This document shows, in pieces, positions 24,213 to 33,390 of a stretch of DNA of 42,832 nucleotides. A program made the position numbers and the translations under genes. The notes under the pieces are model-generated. The model had not been told where the DNA came from and did not search any database. It saw only the letters and a program-made list of their open reading frames with translations. The stretch's first letter is position 1, and each line of letters starts with the position of its first letter. The stretch is from JAIPGX01 sp041650475 (GTDB taxonomy: Bacteria; Babelota; Babeliae; Babelales; UASB340), in contig JBAZLD010000011.1 in NCBI GenBank assembly GCA_041650475.1, positions 1 through 42,832 of the forward strand, in the 5' to 3' direction.

Positions 24213-24953
24213 ATGGTTTTACACAATGCGTCTTCTTATTTAATTTGCTTTGGAGATAAGAATGATTGTTGTGTAAAATCATATATAGATCCTGATAAAA
24301 ATAAAACTAAAATTTCAGAAGAACTTTTTAATGAGATAAAAAAAAATTTTAATGAATTATCTATAAATAAAATTGTTTTTTTAAAACAAATACACGGAAC
24401 CGATGGATTGTGTATTACTGATTTATCTCAAATACCTTATGAAAAAAATGTTTTTGATTTTTTTGGTGATTTTATTATTACAAATTTAAACAATATTGCT
24501 ATTGGGGTTTTAACTGCAGATTGTTTACCAATTGTGCTTTATGATACAAAAAAAAATATTGCCAGTGTTATTCATGCAGGCTGGAAGGGTTTAGTTGCAA
24601 ATATTATTGGCAAAGTTTTTGAAAAATTAAAAAAAAATTTTGATTCTAGCCCTGATGATATTTTGGTTTATTTTGGCCCATGTGCAGGTATTTGTTGTTA
24701 TGAAATAAATCAAGATTTTTTAAAAAATTTAGAAAATTTTTATTTTTTTAAAAATACTATATTAAAACAAAAAGAAAAAATATTTTTTAATTTGGTAGAT
24801 TTTGCAAAATTGCACTTATTAGATTTGGGTGTTAAAGCAAAAAATATAAGTTTTAAATATAATAGTTGTACTATTTGTGGTAATAGATTTTTTTCTTATC
24901 GACGTGCGGGTAATCTTGCAGGTCGTCAAGCAACAGTTATTGTTTTAAAGTAA
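24213..24953 (+). CDS. pgeF: PgeF/YfiH-family purine nucleoside phosphorylase (laccase domain)
   Basis: The 246-residue protein carries the zinc ligands of the family: His61 in KQIHG, Cys104 in LTADCLP and His121 in IHAGWKG, plus the C-terminal FFSYRRAGNLAGRQA. Members have purine nucleoside phosphorylase and adenosine deaminase activity, and PgeF also edits peptidoglycan precursors (removes misincorporated Ser). Genes of this family often sit after ftsZ. Cytosolic. The ribosome site is weak (AGAAAG). Spacing to ftsZ is 35 bases. Confidence 0.9.
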   Translation: MVLHNASSYLICFGDKNDCCVKSYIDPDKNKTKISEELFNEIKKNFNELSINKIVFLKQIHGTDGLCITDLSQIPYEKNVFDFFGDFIITNLNNIAIGVLTADCLPIVLYDTKKNIASVIHAGWKGLVANIIGKVFEKLKKNFDSSPDDILVYFGPCAGICCYEINQDFLKNLENFYFFKNTILKQKEKIFFNLVDFAKLHLLDLGVKAKNISFKYNSCTICGNRFFSYRRAGNLAGRQATVIVLK

Positions 24954-24995
24954 AATTTTTAATTTGTTTTTTTTGATTAAAGAGAAGGGTTTATT

Positions 24996-26006
24996 GTGTT
25001 AAAAGATTTAAATATGTGGTCCACAAAATTAAAGGATGGTTTACAACTTGCTCATGATTTTATTTATAAAAATAAAAGTAAAATTCCAACTCAAATAAAA
25101 AAGATTATTTTTGTTGGGATGGGTGGATCTGGAATTTCTGGTCGTATTATAAAAACTTTTTTGGACAAAGAATCTAAAATACCTTCTTTTGTAATAGATT
25201 CTCCAGATTTACCTGAATATATTGATACAGATACTTTGGCTATAGTTATATCTTATTCAGGAAATACCTGGGAAACAATTGATGCCTTGGAGAAATTGGT
25301 TGAAAATTTTATTCCAACCATAATTATTGCACACGGTGGCAAGGCTGCATTAATAGCCGAAAGTAAAAATATTCCATTTATTTTAGTACCAACTTCTGCA
25401 CAACCAAGGGCGGCGCTAGGGCATTTTTTAGGAATAATTTTAGGTATTTTTGATCTTTTAGGAATTTTACCAAACGGACAAGATACCATAAAAAAATTTG
25501 GTCATTTTGCCGATTTACATGTGCCAAAACTTGAAGATAAAGCATTTTTTAATGATTTTTTGGATATAGTTAATGATTATGAATTTTTTCATATTTGGGG
25601 TGTAAGCGGCGATAGTGCTGGCTTTGCATATAGAGCACAAACGCAATTCAATGAAAATAGTAAAGTTCAGGCTGTTATGTCAAATTTTCCTGAATGTTGC
25701 CATAATTTATTGGTAGGTTTTACAAATTGTCAAACAAAACCATTGGTACTATTCTTTTATACTGATTTTTTGACTTCTCATTTAAATATAGCATTAAAGT
25801 CGACATGTGAACTTCTAAAAGAGCAAGGTGTTATACTTTACAAACTTCCTGTTTTAGGAGATACTTGGAAAGAACAGTTATTTTACATGATTTTATGGTC
25901 CGATTTTGCATCTTACTATTTAGGTCAAAAGAGGGGTGTTCAAATAGCCGAAGTTGAATTAATTAATAAATTAAAAGAAAAACATAAACAAAATGGTATT
26001 AAATAG
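24996..26006 (+). CDS. Bifunctional phosphoglucose/phosphomannose isomerase (SIS fold)
   Basis: GTG 24,996 follows AGAAGG at 7 bases. The 336-residue product has the first SIS domain (GMGGSGISGRI, then SYSGNTWETIDAL and PTSAQPRAALGHFLG) and a C-terminal bact-PGI domain with the conserved LPVLGDTWKEQLFYMILWSDFASYYLG. Archaeal and some bacterial members interconvert glucose-6-P/fructose-6-P and mannose-6-P/fructose-6-P. It connects glycolysis or gluconeogenesis with sugar-nucleotide supply for the two GT4 enzymes to the right. Confidence 0.88.
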   Translation: MLKDLNMWSTKLKDGLQLAHDFIYKNKSKIPTQIKKIIFVGMGGSGISGRIIKTFLDKESKIPSFVIDSPDLPEYIDTDTLAIVISYSGNTWETIDALEKLVENFIPTIIIAHGGKAALIAESKNIPFILVPTSAQPRAALGHFLGIILGIFDLLGILPNGQDTIKKFGHFADLHVPKLEDKAFFNDFLDIVNDYEFFHIWGVSGDSAGFAYRAQTQFNENSKVQAVMSNFPECCHNLLVGFTNCQTKPLVLFFYTDFLTSHLNIALKSTCELLKEQGVILYKLPVLGDTWKEQLFYMILWSDFASYYLGQKRGVQIAEVELINKLKEKHKQNGIK

Positions 26007-26035
26007 ATATTGAAAAATCAAACAGGAGTTATTTT

Positions 26036-26239
26036 ATGAAAAAAGAAATTCACCCAGAAGTATACGAAGTTCAAGTAAATTGTGCTTGCGGAAACCAATT
26101 TAAAACAGCTTCTACGTCAAAAGATCTTCATATAGACATATGTTCTGCTTGTCATCCTTTTTATACAGGTACACAAAAATTTGTTGATACTGCTGGAAGA
26201 ATAGAAAAATTTAATAGAAAATATACCAAAAAAAAATAA
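26036..26239 (+). CDS. rpmE: 50S ribosomal protein L31 (zinc type)
   Basis: CAGGAGT precedes the ATG. The 67-residue product has the L31 pattern: MKKEIHPEVY, CACGNQF, CSACHPFYTG and RIEKFNRKY. All four zinc-ligand cysteines are present (two in CACG, two in CSAC), so it is the zinc-containing form. It lies 7 bases upstream of prfA. Confidence 0.97.
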   Translation: MKKEIHPEVYEVQVNCACGNQFKTASTSKDLHIDICSACHPFYTGTQKFVDTAGRIEKFNRKYTKKK

Positions 26240-26246
26240 GTAATTT

Positions 26247-27320
26247 ATGTTGAATTTGGATTGGGAAAATATTCAAAATGAATATGACATTATTTCCCAA
26301 AAACTATTAGATTTTTCTTTAGATCCCAAAAACAGGGCAGAATTACAAAAAAAAAGTGCGCAGTACGAAAATATTCTTTCTATACGCAAAAAAATTCTTG
26401 AATTACAAGAATATATTAGCGAAACAAAAGATTTATTAACAAAAGAAAAAGATGAACAAATGCTATTGCTTTATCAAGATGAGATAGAGCAATCAGAAAA
26501 TAAATTAAAAAATCTTGAAATAGAATTGGAAGATTTTCTTTACCCGGCAGATCAAAGAGATGAAAGATCTGTATTTTTGGAAATCAGAGCTGGTGCTGGG
26601 GGTCTTGAAGCAGCATTATTTGTTAATGATCTTTTTAAGATGTATAGCAATTATGCTTTATCAAAAAATTGGGAAGTTTCTATTATAGACTTTAGTAAAA
26701 CTGATATAGGTGGTTATAAAGAGCTTATTATTTTTATTAAAGGAAAAAACGTTTATAAGCATCTAAAATTTGAATCTGGTGTACACAGGGTTCAAAGGGT
26801 TCCTCAAACGGAAGGTTCCGGTCGAATACATACATCAACTGTAACGGTTGCTGTTTTACCGGAGGCTAAGGAAGTAGATATTTCAATAAACCCACAAGAT
26901 TTGCGAATTGATGTTTATAGATCAAGTGGTGCTGGAGGGCAGCACGTTAATACTACGGATTCTGCTGTTCGTATAACTCATATTCCAACAGGGGTAGTTG
27001 TTTCTTGCCAAGATGAGCGTTCTCAAATAAAAAATAAAGCTAAAGCAATGAAAGTTTTGCAGGCTCGTCTTTATCAAGCAGAGCAAGAGAAATTAGAAGC
27101 AGAAAGAAGTGCACAAAGAAAGCAACAAGTTGGTATGGGACAACGAGCTGAAAAAATTCGAACTTATAATTATCCTCAAAACCGAGTTACAGATCATCGC
27201 ATAGATCTTACATTAAAAAAATTGGATTTTATTATGCAGAGTGACATGGATGATCTTATTACGCCATTAATTTCTTGGGAGAGAGAACAAAGGAGAAAAG
27301 AGTCATGTTTTGTTCAGTAA
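26247..27320 (+). CDS. prfA: Peptide chain release factor 1
   Basis: The 357-residue protein has the codon-recognition tripeptide PQT (186-188; PxT of RF1, reading UAA/UAG) in RVPQTEGSGRIHTS and the catalytic GGQ at 230-232 in SSGAGGQHVNTTDSAV. The length is standard. The rpmE-prfA order is common in bacteria. Its last 16 bases overlap the transporter gene. Confidence 0.97.
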   Translation: MLNLDWENIQNEYDIISQKLLDFSLDPKNRAELQKKSAQYENILSIRKKILELQEYISETKDLLTKEKDEQMLLLYQDEIEQSENKLKNLEIELEDFLYPADQRDERSVFLEIRAGAGGLEAALFVNDLFKMYSNYALSKNWEVSIIDFSKTDIGGYKELIIFIKGKNVYKHLKFESGVHRVQRVPQTEGSGRIHTSTVTVAVLPEAKEVDISINPQDLRIDVYRSSGAGGQHVNTTDSAVRITHIPTGVVVSCQDERSQIKNKAKAMKVLQARLYQAEQEKLEAERSAQRKQQVGMGQRAEKIRTYNYPQNRVTDHRIDLTLKKLDFIMQSDMDDLITPLISWEREQRRKESCFVQ

Positions 27321-28531
27321 GTAATTACTTTACTCAAAGTAAACATTTATTAAGTATTTTGGGAATATTTATTTTCTTATTAACAGCATTTATTTTTTCT
27401 AACAATAAAAAAAAGATTAATTGGTTAAAAATTTTAAATGCTTTAATTATGCAAGTAATTTTGGCGTTTTTTATTTTAAAAACTCAAATGGGCTCGCGTA
27501 TTTTTATGATTTTTGCAAATTGTTTTGCATTGCTTTATAAATTTGCAGATGCAGGAATTAGTTTTCTTTTTGGTGGCTTAGCGAATCAAAATTCAAGTTG
27601 GGGATTTATTTTTGTAGTCAAAGTTTTACCTATACTTATATTTTTAAGTTCTATAATGTCAATATTGTTTCACTTTGGAGTTATACAATTTTTAGTAAAA
27701 ATAATTTCTTATGTCATAAGACCTATTTTGGGAACTTCTGGTGTAGAAACATTATGTGTTGCTGCAAATAGTATGGTTGGGCCAACAGGTGCACCATTGT
27801 TGGTTAAAAAATATATTAAACAACTTACGAATTCAGAAATTATGGTTTTGATGGTAAGTGGCATGGCTACAATTAATGCTGCAAGTTTGGCTATTTATGG
27901 TTCTATGGGAGTATCAACATTACACATGCTTGTTGCTTCTATAATGTCTATACCTGGTGTTTTATTAATATCAAAAATTTTAGTTCCAGAAACAGAAAAA
28001 CCACAAACACTTGCTGGTAATAAAATTGAAATGCAGAGTGACAGTTCAAATGTTTTGGATGCGATTACGATTGGTGCAATAGATGGTTTGAAATTGGCGG
28101 CAAGCGTATCTGCAATTCTTTTGGCATTTATCAGCTTAATGGCTATGGCTGATTACGTATTATTAAATACTATTGGTTATAGTTTAAATTTTATTTTTTC
28201 AAAAATATTTTATCAAATTACTGCTCTTTTAGGCATAGGTGCTCAAGATAGATCTGTTGCAGGTGCACTTTTAGGTCAAAAATTAGTAATCAACGAATTT
28301 GTTGCTTACGCAGCATTTGTAAAATCTGCTTTAACAGAGCATTCTAAAATAATTTTAACGTATGCATTATGCGGTTTTTCTAATTTTTCTGTAATTGGCA
28401 TGCTTATTGGTGCAATAGCGATTTTAGCTCCAGAAAAAAGGGTAATTTTAACTAAATTTGGCCTTCGTGCGCTTTTAGGTGCAACTTTAGTTAATTTATT
28501 AAATGCGGCAATTGCCAGTTTATTGATCTAA
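27305..28531 (+). CDS. Concentrative nucleoside transporter (CNT/NupC family)
   Basis: The start is set at ATG 27,305, with AAAGGAG 9 bases upstream inside prfA; the 10 extra residues of the longer frame are polar and atypical. The 408-residue, roughly ten-helix membrane protein has family motifs NSMVGPTGAPLLVK, SGMATINAASLAIYG and the signature GQKLVINEFVAYA (Asn330-Glu331). CNT proteins import nucleosides with H+ or Na+. In a bacterium that takes nucleosides from a host this would feed the salvage enzymes here (deoxyribosyltransferase, PgeF, guanine deaminase). Translationally coupled to prfA by the overlap. Confidence 0.93.
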   Translation: MFCSVSNYFTQSKHLLSILGIFIFLLTAFIFSNNKKKINWLKILNALIMQVILAFFILKTQMGSRIFMIFANCFALLYKFADAGISFLFGGLANQNSSWGFIFVVKVLPILIFLSSIMSILFHFGVIQFLVKIISYVIRPILGTSGVETLCVAANSMVGPTGAPLLVKKYIKQLTNSEIMVLMVSGMATINAASLAIYGSMGVSTLHMLVASIMSIPGVLLISKILVPETEKPQTLAGNKIEMQSDSSNVLDAITIGAIDGLKLAASVSAILLAFISLMAMADYVLLNTIGYSLNFIFSKIFYQITALLGIGAQDRSVAGALLGQKLVINEFVAYAAFVKSALTEHSKIILTYALCGFSNFSVIGMLIGAIAILAPEKRVILTKFGLRALLGATLVNLLNAAIASLLI

Positions 28532-28584
28532 AAAAGGTTAAAAATACATAAATTTATGAAAAAATATTTAAAATTTTAGTTTTT

Positions 28585-28612
28585 TTGACTTTTGCTAAGG
28601 AAATATTACAAT
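28585..28612 (+). promoter_or_regulatory. Sigma-70-type promoter
   Basis: TTGACT, a 16-base spacer and TACAAT lie 62 bases before the start of the small secreted protein gene. This separates it from the housekeeping run that ends with the nucleoside transporter. Confidence 0.55.
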
Positions 28613-28673
28613 TAGTATTAATTTAATTAATTTATTGTATTTTGTTTAATTTTAATATTTAAATAGGATTTTT

Positions 28674-29087
28674 ATGAAAAATTTAAAATTTTTATTAATT
28701 TTTTTAGGATTTTTCGGTTTTTTGAATCTTACGGCAATGGAAGAAGCCTATGTAGATGAAATTATGAATAAAGATGATCTTGAAATTATGGCTCTAACTG
28801 GAGGCAAAGAGATAGCAGCTTTGCTTCAAGATCTTGATATTGGTAATGTTTCGAGTAGCAACGTGACTTTAATAACAAACGATGATTTTATACTTGAAAT
28901 TTCAACAAATGTGGCTTTAGAAAAAAAATTGATTACTGAAAACCAAATTACTAGTAATGGTATTATATATTTATCAATTAATAAATCTGAATTAGAACAG
29001 AAAACTCAAGCAAAAAGAAATAGAGAAAGTAAACTAGGAAGAAGTTCAAGCAAGAAAAATAGAGAAAGTAATCCAGACGGAGAATGA
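28674..29087 (+). CDS. Small exported protein of unknown function
   Basis: AATAGGAT precedes the ATG. The 137-residue product has a signal peptide (MKNLKFLLIFLGFFGFLNLTA, then MEEA), an acidic N-terminal half (DEIMNKDDLEIMALTGG), a likely short beta-rich segment, and a Lys/Arg/Ser-rich tail with a partly repeated KRNRES / KKNRES motif. I recognise no family. The leader resembles those of the LRR and other exported proteins in this window. Confidence 0.7.
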   Translation: MKNLKFLLIFLGFFGFLNLTAMEEAYVDEIMNKDDLEIMALTGGKEIAALLQDLDIGNVSSSNVTLITNDDFILEISTNVALEKKLITENQITSNGIIYLSINKSELEQKTQAKRNRESKLGRSSSKKNRESNPDGE

Positions 29088-29136
29088 AATTTAGTTTCGC
29101 AATAATTAATTTTTTAATAATTTATGAGGAGGTTAT

Positions 29137-30219
29137 ATGAATAATAAATTTAATAAGATATTTTTATTTTTAGTTTTAAATTTTGCATGTATTAATAATT
29201 TTTTATTTAGCATGCAAGAAATTCCGGTTATTGAACAACAATTTGGTATTCAAGAAGATCAGAGGGGACAATCAACTGATGATAGGCCTACAATTAGTCA
29301 ATTTCATTTGGAAAATAAAGTTTATGAAAAATCTAATTTTTCGGGCCTATTTGAAGCATGGATAGAGAAACATTCAGAACTAATTAATAAAGTTTTGCAA
29401 AAAGAACGTGAATTACAAGATACAGATTATGTTTTTTATACCGGCCAAAATATTAAACATTATTTTATTCAAAATTTAATTACACTTTTGTGTTGTGTTT
29501 TAGGAGAAGAAAAAAATTTAAATTGCAACCCTGATGAGTTTAGTTTTTTACGCGTTCCGGAATATTCTTCAGAAATTAAAAACTTAAATGATTTTTTTTC
29601 GAAAATAAATTTTAATTGCATAAATGATACTAATAAAGAGATCAGCAAAATTTTATTGTCATCTAATTTAGCTTTATTAGGTGGATTTTCTGAATTAGCA
29701 TCCTGCGCATTTAGTTACTTTATTTCTAATAAAAGCTATTCTGACTGTGGTTATTATTACAATTATTTACTGATTGATATTATTAAATCTTTAAGAAGCT
29801 TGTTTAATTTAAATATTAGTGACCAAACAATAGTAGAATTTGCTTATATTTTAAATTCAAATTTATCTGAATTAAGTGCAAATAATGGTTGTTTAGTTCA
29901 AATTTTTATACCAAAAAATAAGGTTAACGATTGTGTTTATATTTCTCACGAGCTAGGTGCTCCAGTTAGGGATGAACAAAGCAATATAATGAATACACGT
30001 GATTACATAGAAAATTATTATCAAGATTTAAATTCAAATTCTATTAATTATGATAATGTTCAAGCAAGAATATTATTTACAAATGATATTATGCTAAATC
30101 CAAATAGTGGTGTAAAAATATATAGATATTTGGGTGAAAATCCCAATTCAAATAAATTTGCTGAGGTAAATAATATTTTTAAAGAAATTTTTGAGGCATT
30201 GGTAAAATCAAAAAATTAG
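29137..30219 (+). CDS. Exported protein of unknown function
   Basis: GAGGAGG lies 6 bases before the ATG. The 360-residue product has a signal peptide (FNKIFLFLVLNFACINNFLFS, then MQE) and a mostly helical body (EAWIEKHSELINKVLQKE) with clustered Asn/Ser and several Cys, but no motif I recognise. It is 49 bases after the previous small exported protein, probably in one transcript with it, and 17 bases before mnmA. Its composition is as AT-rich as the housekeeping genes, so it shows no sign of recent transfer. Confidence 0.75.
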   Translation: MNNKFNKIFLFLVLNFACINNFLFSMQEIPVIEQQFGIQEDQRGQSTDDRPTISQFHLENKVYEKSNFSGLFEAWIEKHSELINKVLQKERELQDTDYVFYTGQNIKHYFIQNLITLLCCVLGEEKNLNCNPDEFSFLRVPEYSSEIKNLNDFFSKINFNCINDTNKEISKILLSSNLALLGGFSELASCAFSYFISNKSYSDCGYYYNYLLIDIIKSLRSLFNLNISDQTIVEFAYILNSNLSELSANNGCLVQIFIPKNKVNDCVYISHELGAPVRDEQSNIMNTRDYIENYYQDLNSNSINYDNVQARILFTNDIMLNPNSGVKIYRYLGENPNSNKFAEVNNIFKEIFEALVKSKN

Positions 30220-30236
30220 CAAAAAATAATAATTTT

Positions 30237-31289
30237 ATGAAAATAGCTGCTTTAGTTTCTGGTGGTGTTGATAGCTCTGTAGCCTTAGCACTTTTAAAAG
30301 AACAAAAACACGACATTACTGCCTTTTATTTAAAAATATGGCTAGAAGATGATCTTGCTTTTTTGGGCGACTGCCCTTGGGAGCAAGATCTTTTTTATGC
30401 CGAAAAAGTATGTCAAAAGCTAGATGTGCCATTAAAAATTATTAATATGCAGCAAGAATATTGGGACAAAATTGTAAGTTATACTATAAAAGAAGTTCAA
30501 GCAGGTCGAACTCCTAGCCCTGATATATTTTGTAATCAAAAAATAAAATTTGGTTGTTTTTATGACAAAATAGACAGTTCTTTTGCAAAAGTGACAACAG
30601 GACATTATGCAGTTTTAGAAGAAATTAATAATAAATTTATATTAAAAAAGTCAAAAGACTTATTTAAAGACCAAACTTATTTTTTATCACACTTAAATCA
30701 AGAGCAACTTAAAAGAGCCCTTTTTCCAATTGGACATTTATTAAAATCTGAAGTTAGAAAATTAGCTGCAAAATACGATTTACATAATAAAGATAGAAAA
30801 GATAGCCAAGGTATTTGTTTTTTAGGCAAAATAAAATTTAGTGATTTTATAAAACACCATTTAGGCACAAAAACTGGGGATTTTATAGAATTTGAAACAG
30901 GTAAAAAAATAGGACAGCACGAAGGTTTTTGGTATTATACTATTGGTCAAAGAAAGGGTATCGGCCTATCTGGTGGGCCATGGTATGTGGTATCAAAAGA
31001 CTGTGATAAAAATATAGTCTATATTTCAAGCCAATATTTTACTACTGACAAAAAAAGAGATAAACTTATCGTTTCAGATTTTAATTGGATTAGCGGGGCT
31101 AAGCCCTTTAAAAAAAATCTGGGGGTAAAAATTCGTCATGGTCAGGATTTTTACAATTGTGAGCTTGAATTTTTAGAAGAAAATAAAGCTTTAGTAAATA
31201 TAAGTGGTCAAGATCAGGGTTTGGCTCAGGGCCAATTTGCTGTTTTTTATGATCAAGATATTTGCTTGGGGTGTGGCGTAATTTCTTAA
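30237..31289 (+). CDS. mnmA: tRNA-specific 2-thiouridylase MnmA
   Basis: The 350-residue protein shows the PP-loop SGGVDSS (8-14), catalytic Cys99 in PDIFCNQKIKFG and partner Cys194 in DSQGICFLG, and the C-terminal tRNA-binding YTIGQRKGIG region. It installs the 2-thio group at the wobble uridine of tRNA-Lys/Glu/Gln, using sulfur from a relay not seen here. The length is typical. The ATG follows the preceding gene by 17 bases with little ribosome site. Confidence 0.96.
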   Translation: MKIAALVSGGVDSSVALALLKEQKHDITAFYLKIWLEDDLAFLGDCPWEQDLFYAEKVCQKLDVPLKIINMQQEYWDKIVSYTIKEVQAGRTPSPDIFCNQKIKFGCFYDKIDSSFAKVTTGHYAVLEEINNKFILKKSKDLFKDQTYFLSHLNQEQLKRALFPIGHLLKSEVRKLAAKYDLHNKDRKDSQGICFLGKIKFSDFIKHHLGTKTGDFIEFETGKKIGQHEGFWYYTIGQRKGIGLSGGPWYVVSKDCDKNIVYISSQYFTTDKKRDKLIVSDFNWISGAKPFKKNLGVKIRHGQDFYNCELEFLEENKALVNISGQDQGLAQGQFAVFYDQDICLGCGVIS

Positions 31290-31315
31290 AATTTTTTTAT
31301 AAAGATATTTATTTT

Positions 31316-32311
31316 ATGTTTAAAAAATTTAAAAGAACTTTTTTTAAAAAAAATTATATTTATGGTGGTATTGACCCAAAGCCTATTTATAGACTTATGG
31401 AAATATGTAAAACTTTTTGTTTTACTTTAAATAAGCTTAGAAAACAAAAATTAAAAGCATATTTTTCAGAGCAAAATTTAAAAGATTGGGGAATTTATAA
31501 AGAACCTGAGAAGAAGAGTTTTGAACCAGTTATTACCTGGATAGGCCAATCAACCTTTTTGATTCAAATCGGTAACATAAATATTTTAACAGATCCAATT
31601 TTTTCGGATCTTATGCTTTTTTATCCAAGAAATTTTAAACCAGGAATAGAACTTAAAGACTTACCTAAGATAGATTACATATTAATATCTCATAACCACA
31701 AAGATCATATGGAAAAAAAGAGCTTATTATATTTAAAATCTCATGATCCTGTGATTTTAGTTCCCAAAGGCAATAAAAAGTGGTTTGAAAAAAATAATTT
31801 TAAAAAGATTTATGAAAAGGATTGGGGGCAAATTGAAAATTTTGATGATTTGAAAATTTCAATGCTGCCTGCAATACATTGGGCCGGAAGGTCATTGAAT
31901 AGCATTAATAAATCTTTATGGGGAAGCTGGATGATAGAATTTAATGGATTTAAAATATATTTTGCAGGTGATACGGCATATTCAGGGCATTTTACTCAAA
32001 TTTCAGAAGAATTTAAAAATATAAATATTGCATTAATGCCACTAGGACCTGTAGAGCCAAGAAGGTTACAAAAATATTCTCATATTGATGGACATCAAGC
32101 AATTCAGGGATTTATTGATTTAAAAGCAGAACATTTTGTTGCTATGCATTGGGGAACTTATTGCCTAGGTTCTGACGATTTTTATGACCCAATAAATTGC
32201 GTAAAAAAAGCCTGGCAAGAAAAATCAAATTTATTACAAAATAAAAAACTTCATCTTATTGGATTTGGTGAGCAGTTGAAGTTTCATTTTGGTTCGCAAG
32301 TAGAGCAATAG
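31316..32311 (+). CDS. Metallo-beta-lactamase-fold hydrolase (NAPE-PLD/UlaG-like)
   Basis: ATG 31,316 is chosen over a TTG inside mnmA; no strong ribosome site precedes either. The 331-residue product has WIGQSTFLIQ, LTDPIFSD, the metal motif HNHKDH (His126, His128, Asp130, His131), FAGDTAYSGHF and AMHWGTY. The order and spacing match the NAPE-hydrolysing phospholipase D group rather than true beta-lactamases, so N-acyl-phosphatidylethanolamine-like lipids are candidate substrates; this remains inference. No signal peptide; the first 40 residues are basic and may touch the membrane. Its last 56 bases overlap the convergent glycosyltransferase gene. Confidence 0.85.
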   Translation: MFKKFKRTFFKKNYIYGGIDPKPIYRLMEICKTFCFTLNKLRKQKLKAYFSEQNLKDWGIYKEPEKKSFEPVITWIGQSTFLIQIGNINILTDPIFSDLMLFYPRNFKPGIELKDLPKIDYILISHNHKDHMEKKSLLYLKSHDPVILVPKGNKKWFEKNNFKKIYEKDWGQIENFDDLKISMLPAIHWAGRSLNSINKSLWGSWMIEFNGFKIYFAGDTAYSGHFTQISEEFKNINIALMPLGPVEPRRLQKYSHIDGHQAIQGFIDLKAEHFVAMHWGTYCLGSDDFYDPINCVKKAWQEKSNLLQNKKLHLIGFGEQLKFHFGSQVEQ

Positions 32312-33326
32312 TGTTGTTGTGTACAATTTCAAGTCCTGCGGCTTGATATTCTAACATTTTGGTTGGCCTTGATACCCAATTAATAATATCTTTTTCTCTA
32401 AACAAAAGGCCTATATTACAAGCAGACAAATATTTGTATAAATTTTCAGGATGTATATTTAAAACTAAATAGCTGTTATCCGGTAAGGTGCTTTCAAATA
32501 ACATTTTTTGAATAATTTTTTTATCTGAAGACAAAATTAATAAAAAAATATTTTTATTTTGTTTATGTTTTTCTTTAAAAAAATTAATTATTTCAGGCAG
32601 ACCTTGCCAAGCTTTATAAGATCCGCTGTAACAGTATATTGTTTTGTCTTGAGATATATTTAATTTTTTTCTTATTTTATTTTTCCAAAATTTTTTTTCT
32701 TTTTCACTAATATTTTGAGTTAAATTTTCTAAATTTTCGATCTTTATTTTAGAATTATCTGCATTAAAATTCTGATTTATATATGTTTTTAGTGCAGGAC
32801 TTACTGCTTCTATTATAATATTTTTTTGTGAATAAATTTGTGTTTCAATTGTTTTAAGTCTTCTATAAATAAATTTGTTTATAATTTTTTTTATAAAAAA
32901 ATTTTCTTTTTTTTGATTTGCAAATCTGTATTCTTCAGCGCAAAGCCCTCGTGCTTGAATAGTAAGATTTATGTTTTTAATATTTTTTTTCACTGTTTTA
33001 AAAGTAACCAAACCAGCAAGAGAACCTCGAGCTATTATGTTGTTTGTTGGATATATTTTTAATAATTTTTTTAATTGATATTTTGCTAACCATAAGCTGC
33101 TTTTACCCCAAAATGGTAATTTTTTGCAAATTACGAGATGTAACCTATCATGTGCAGGTATTAAATCGATTAAAGTTTTGTTTGAAGGTTTTGTTTTTTC
33201 AAAAGTTACCAACATTATTTCAAGACTATTGTCATTATCTAACCTTTTTAGTAATGGTTTTAATATTAGGCTTACGAAGACTGAATTTTTTATTCCATCA
33301 TAAAGTATGTATGTAAGTTTTTTCAT
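32256..33326 (-). CDS. GT4-family glycosyltransferase, C-terminally short
   Basis: ATG 33,326 follows AAAGGG. The 356-residue protein has a GT-B layout: an N-terminal Rossmann half (YILYDGIKNSVF, IIARGSLAGL), then IYCYSGSYKAWQGL at the inter-domain region and the nucleotide-sugar-binding SRPTKMLEYQAAGLEIV. In this family another 40-60 residues normally follow the EYxAAG motif; here only about 25 remain and the stop lies inside the convergent hydrolase gene. It may be a C-terminally truncated but functional enzyme or an early pseudogene. A role in lipid- or surface-glycan synthesis is likely but unproven. Confidence 0.75.
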   Translation of the reverse strand: MKKLTYILYDGIKNSVFVSLILKPLLKRLDNDNSLEIMLVTFEKTKPSNKTLIDLIPAHDRLHLVICKKLPFWGKSSLWLAKYQLKKLLKIYPTNNIIARGSLAGLVTFKTVKKNIKNINLTIQARGLCAEEYRFANQKKENFFIKKIINKFIYRRLKTIETQIYSQKNIIIEAVSPALKTYINQNFNADNSKIKIENLENLTQNISEKEKKFWKNKIRKKLNISQDKTIYCYSGSYKAWQGLPEIINFFKEKHKQNKNIFLLILSSDKKIIQKMLFESTLPDNSYLVLNIHPENLYKYLSACNIGLLFREKDIINWVSRPTKMLEYQAAGLEIVHNNTIALLANQNETSTAHQIQ

Positions 33327-33390
33327 ATGCTACCCTTTATAAATTATTACAGCAAGATTATAAGATATAAAAAAACGAGGACAAATTACT

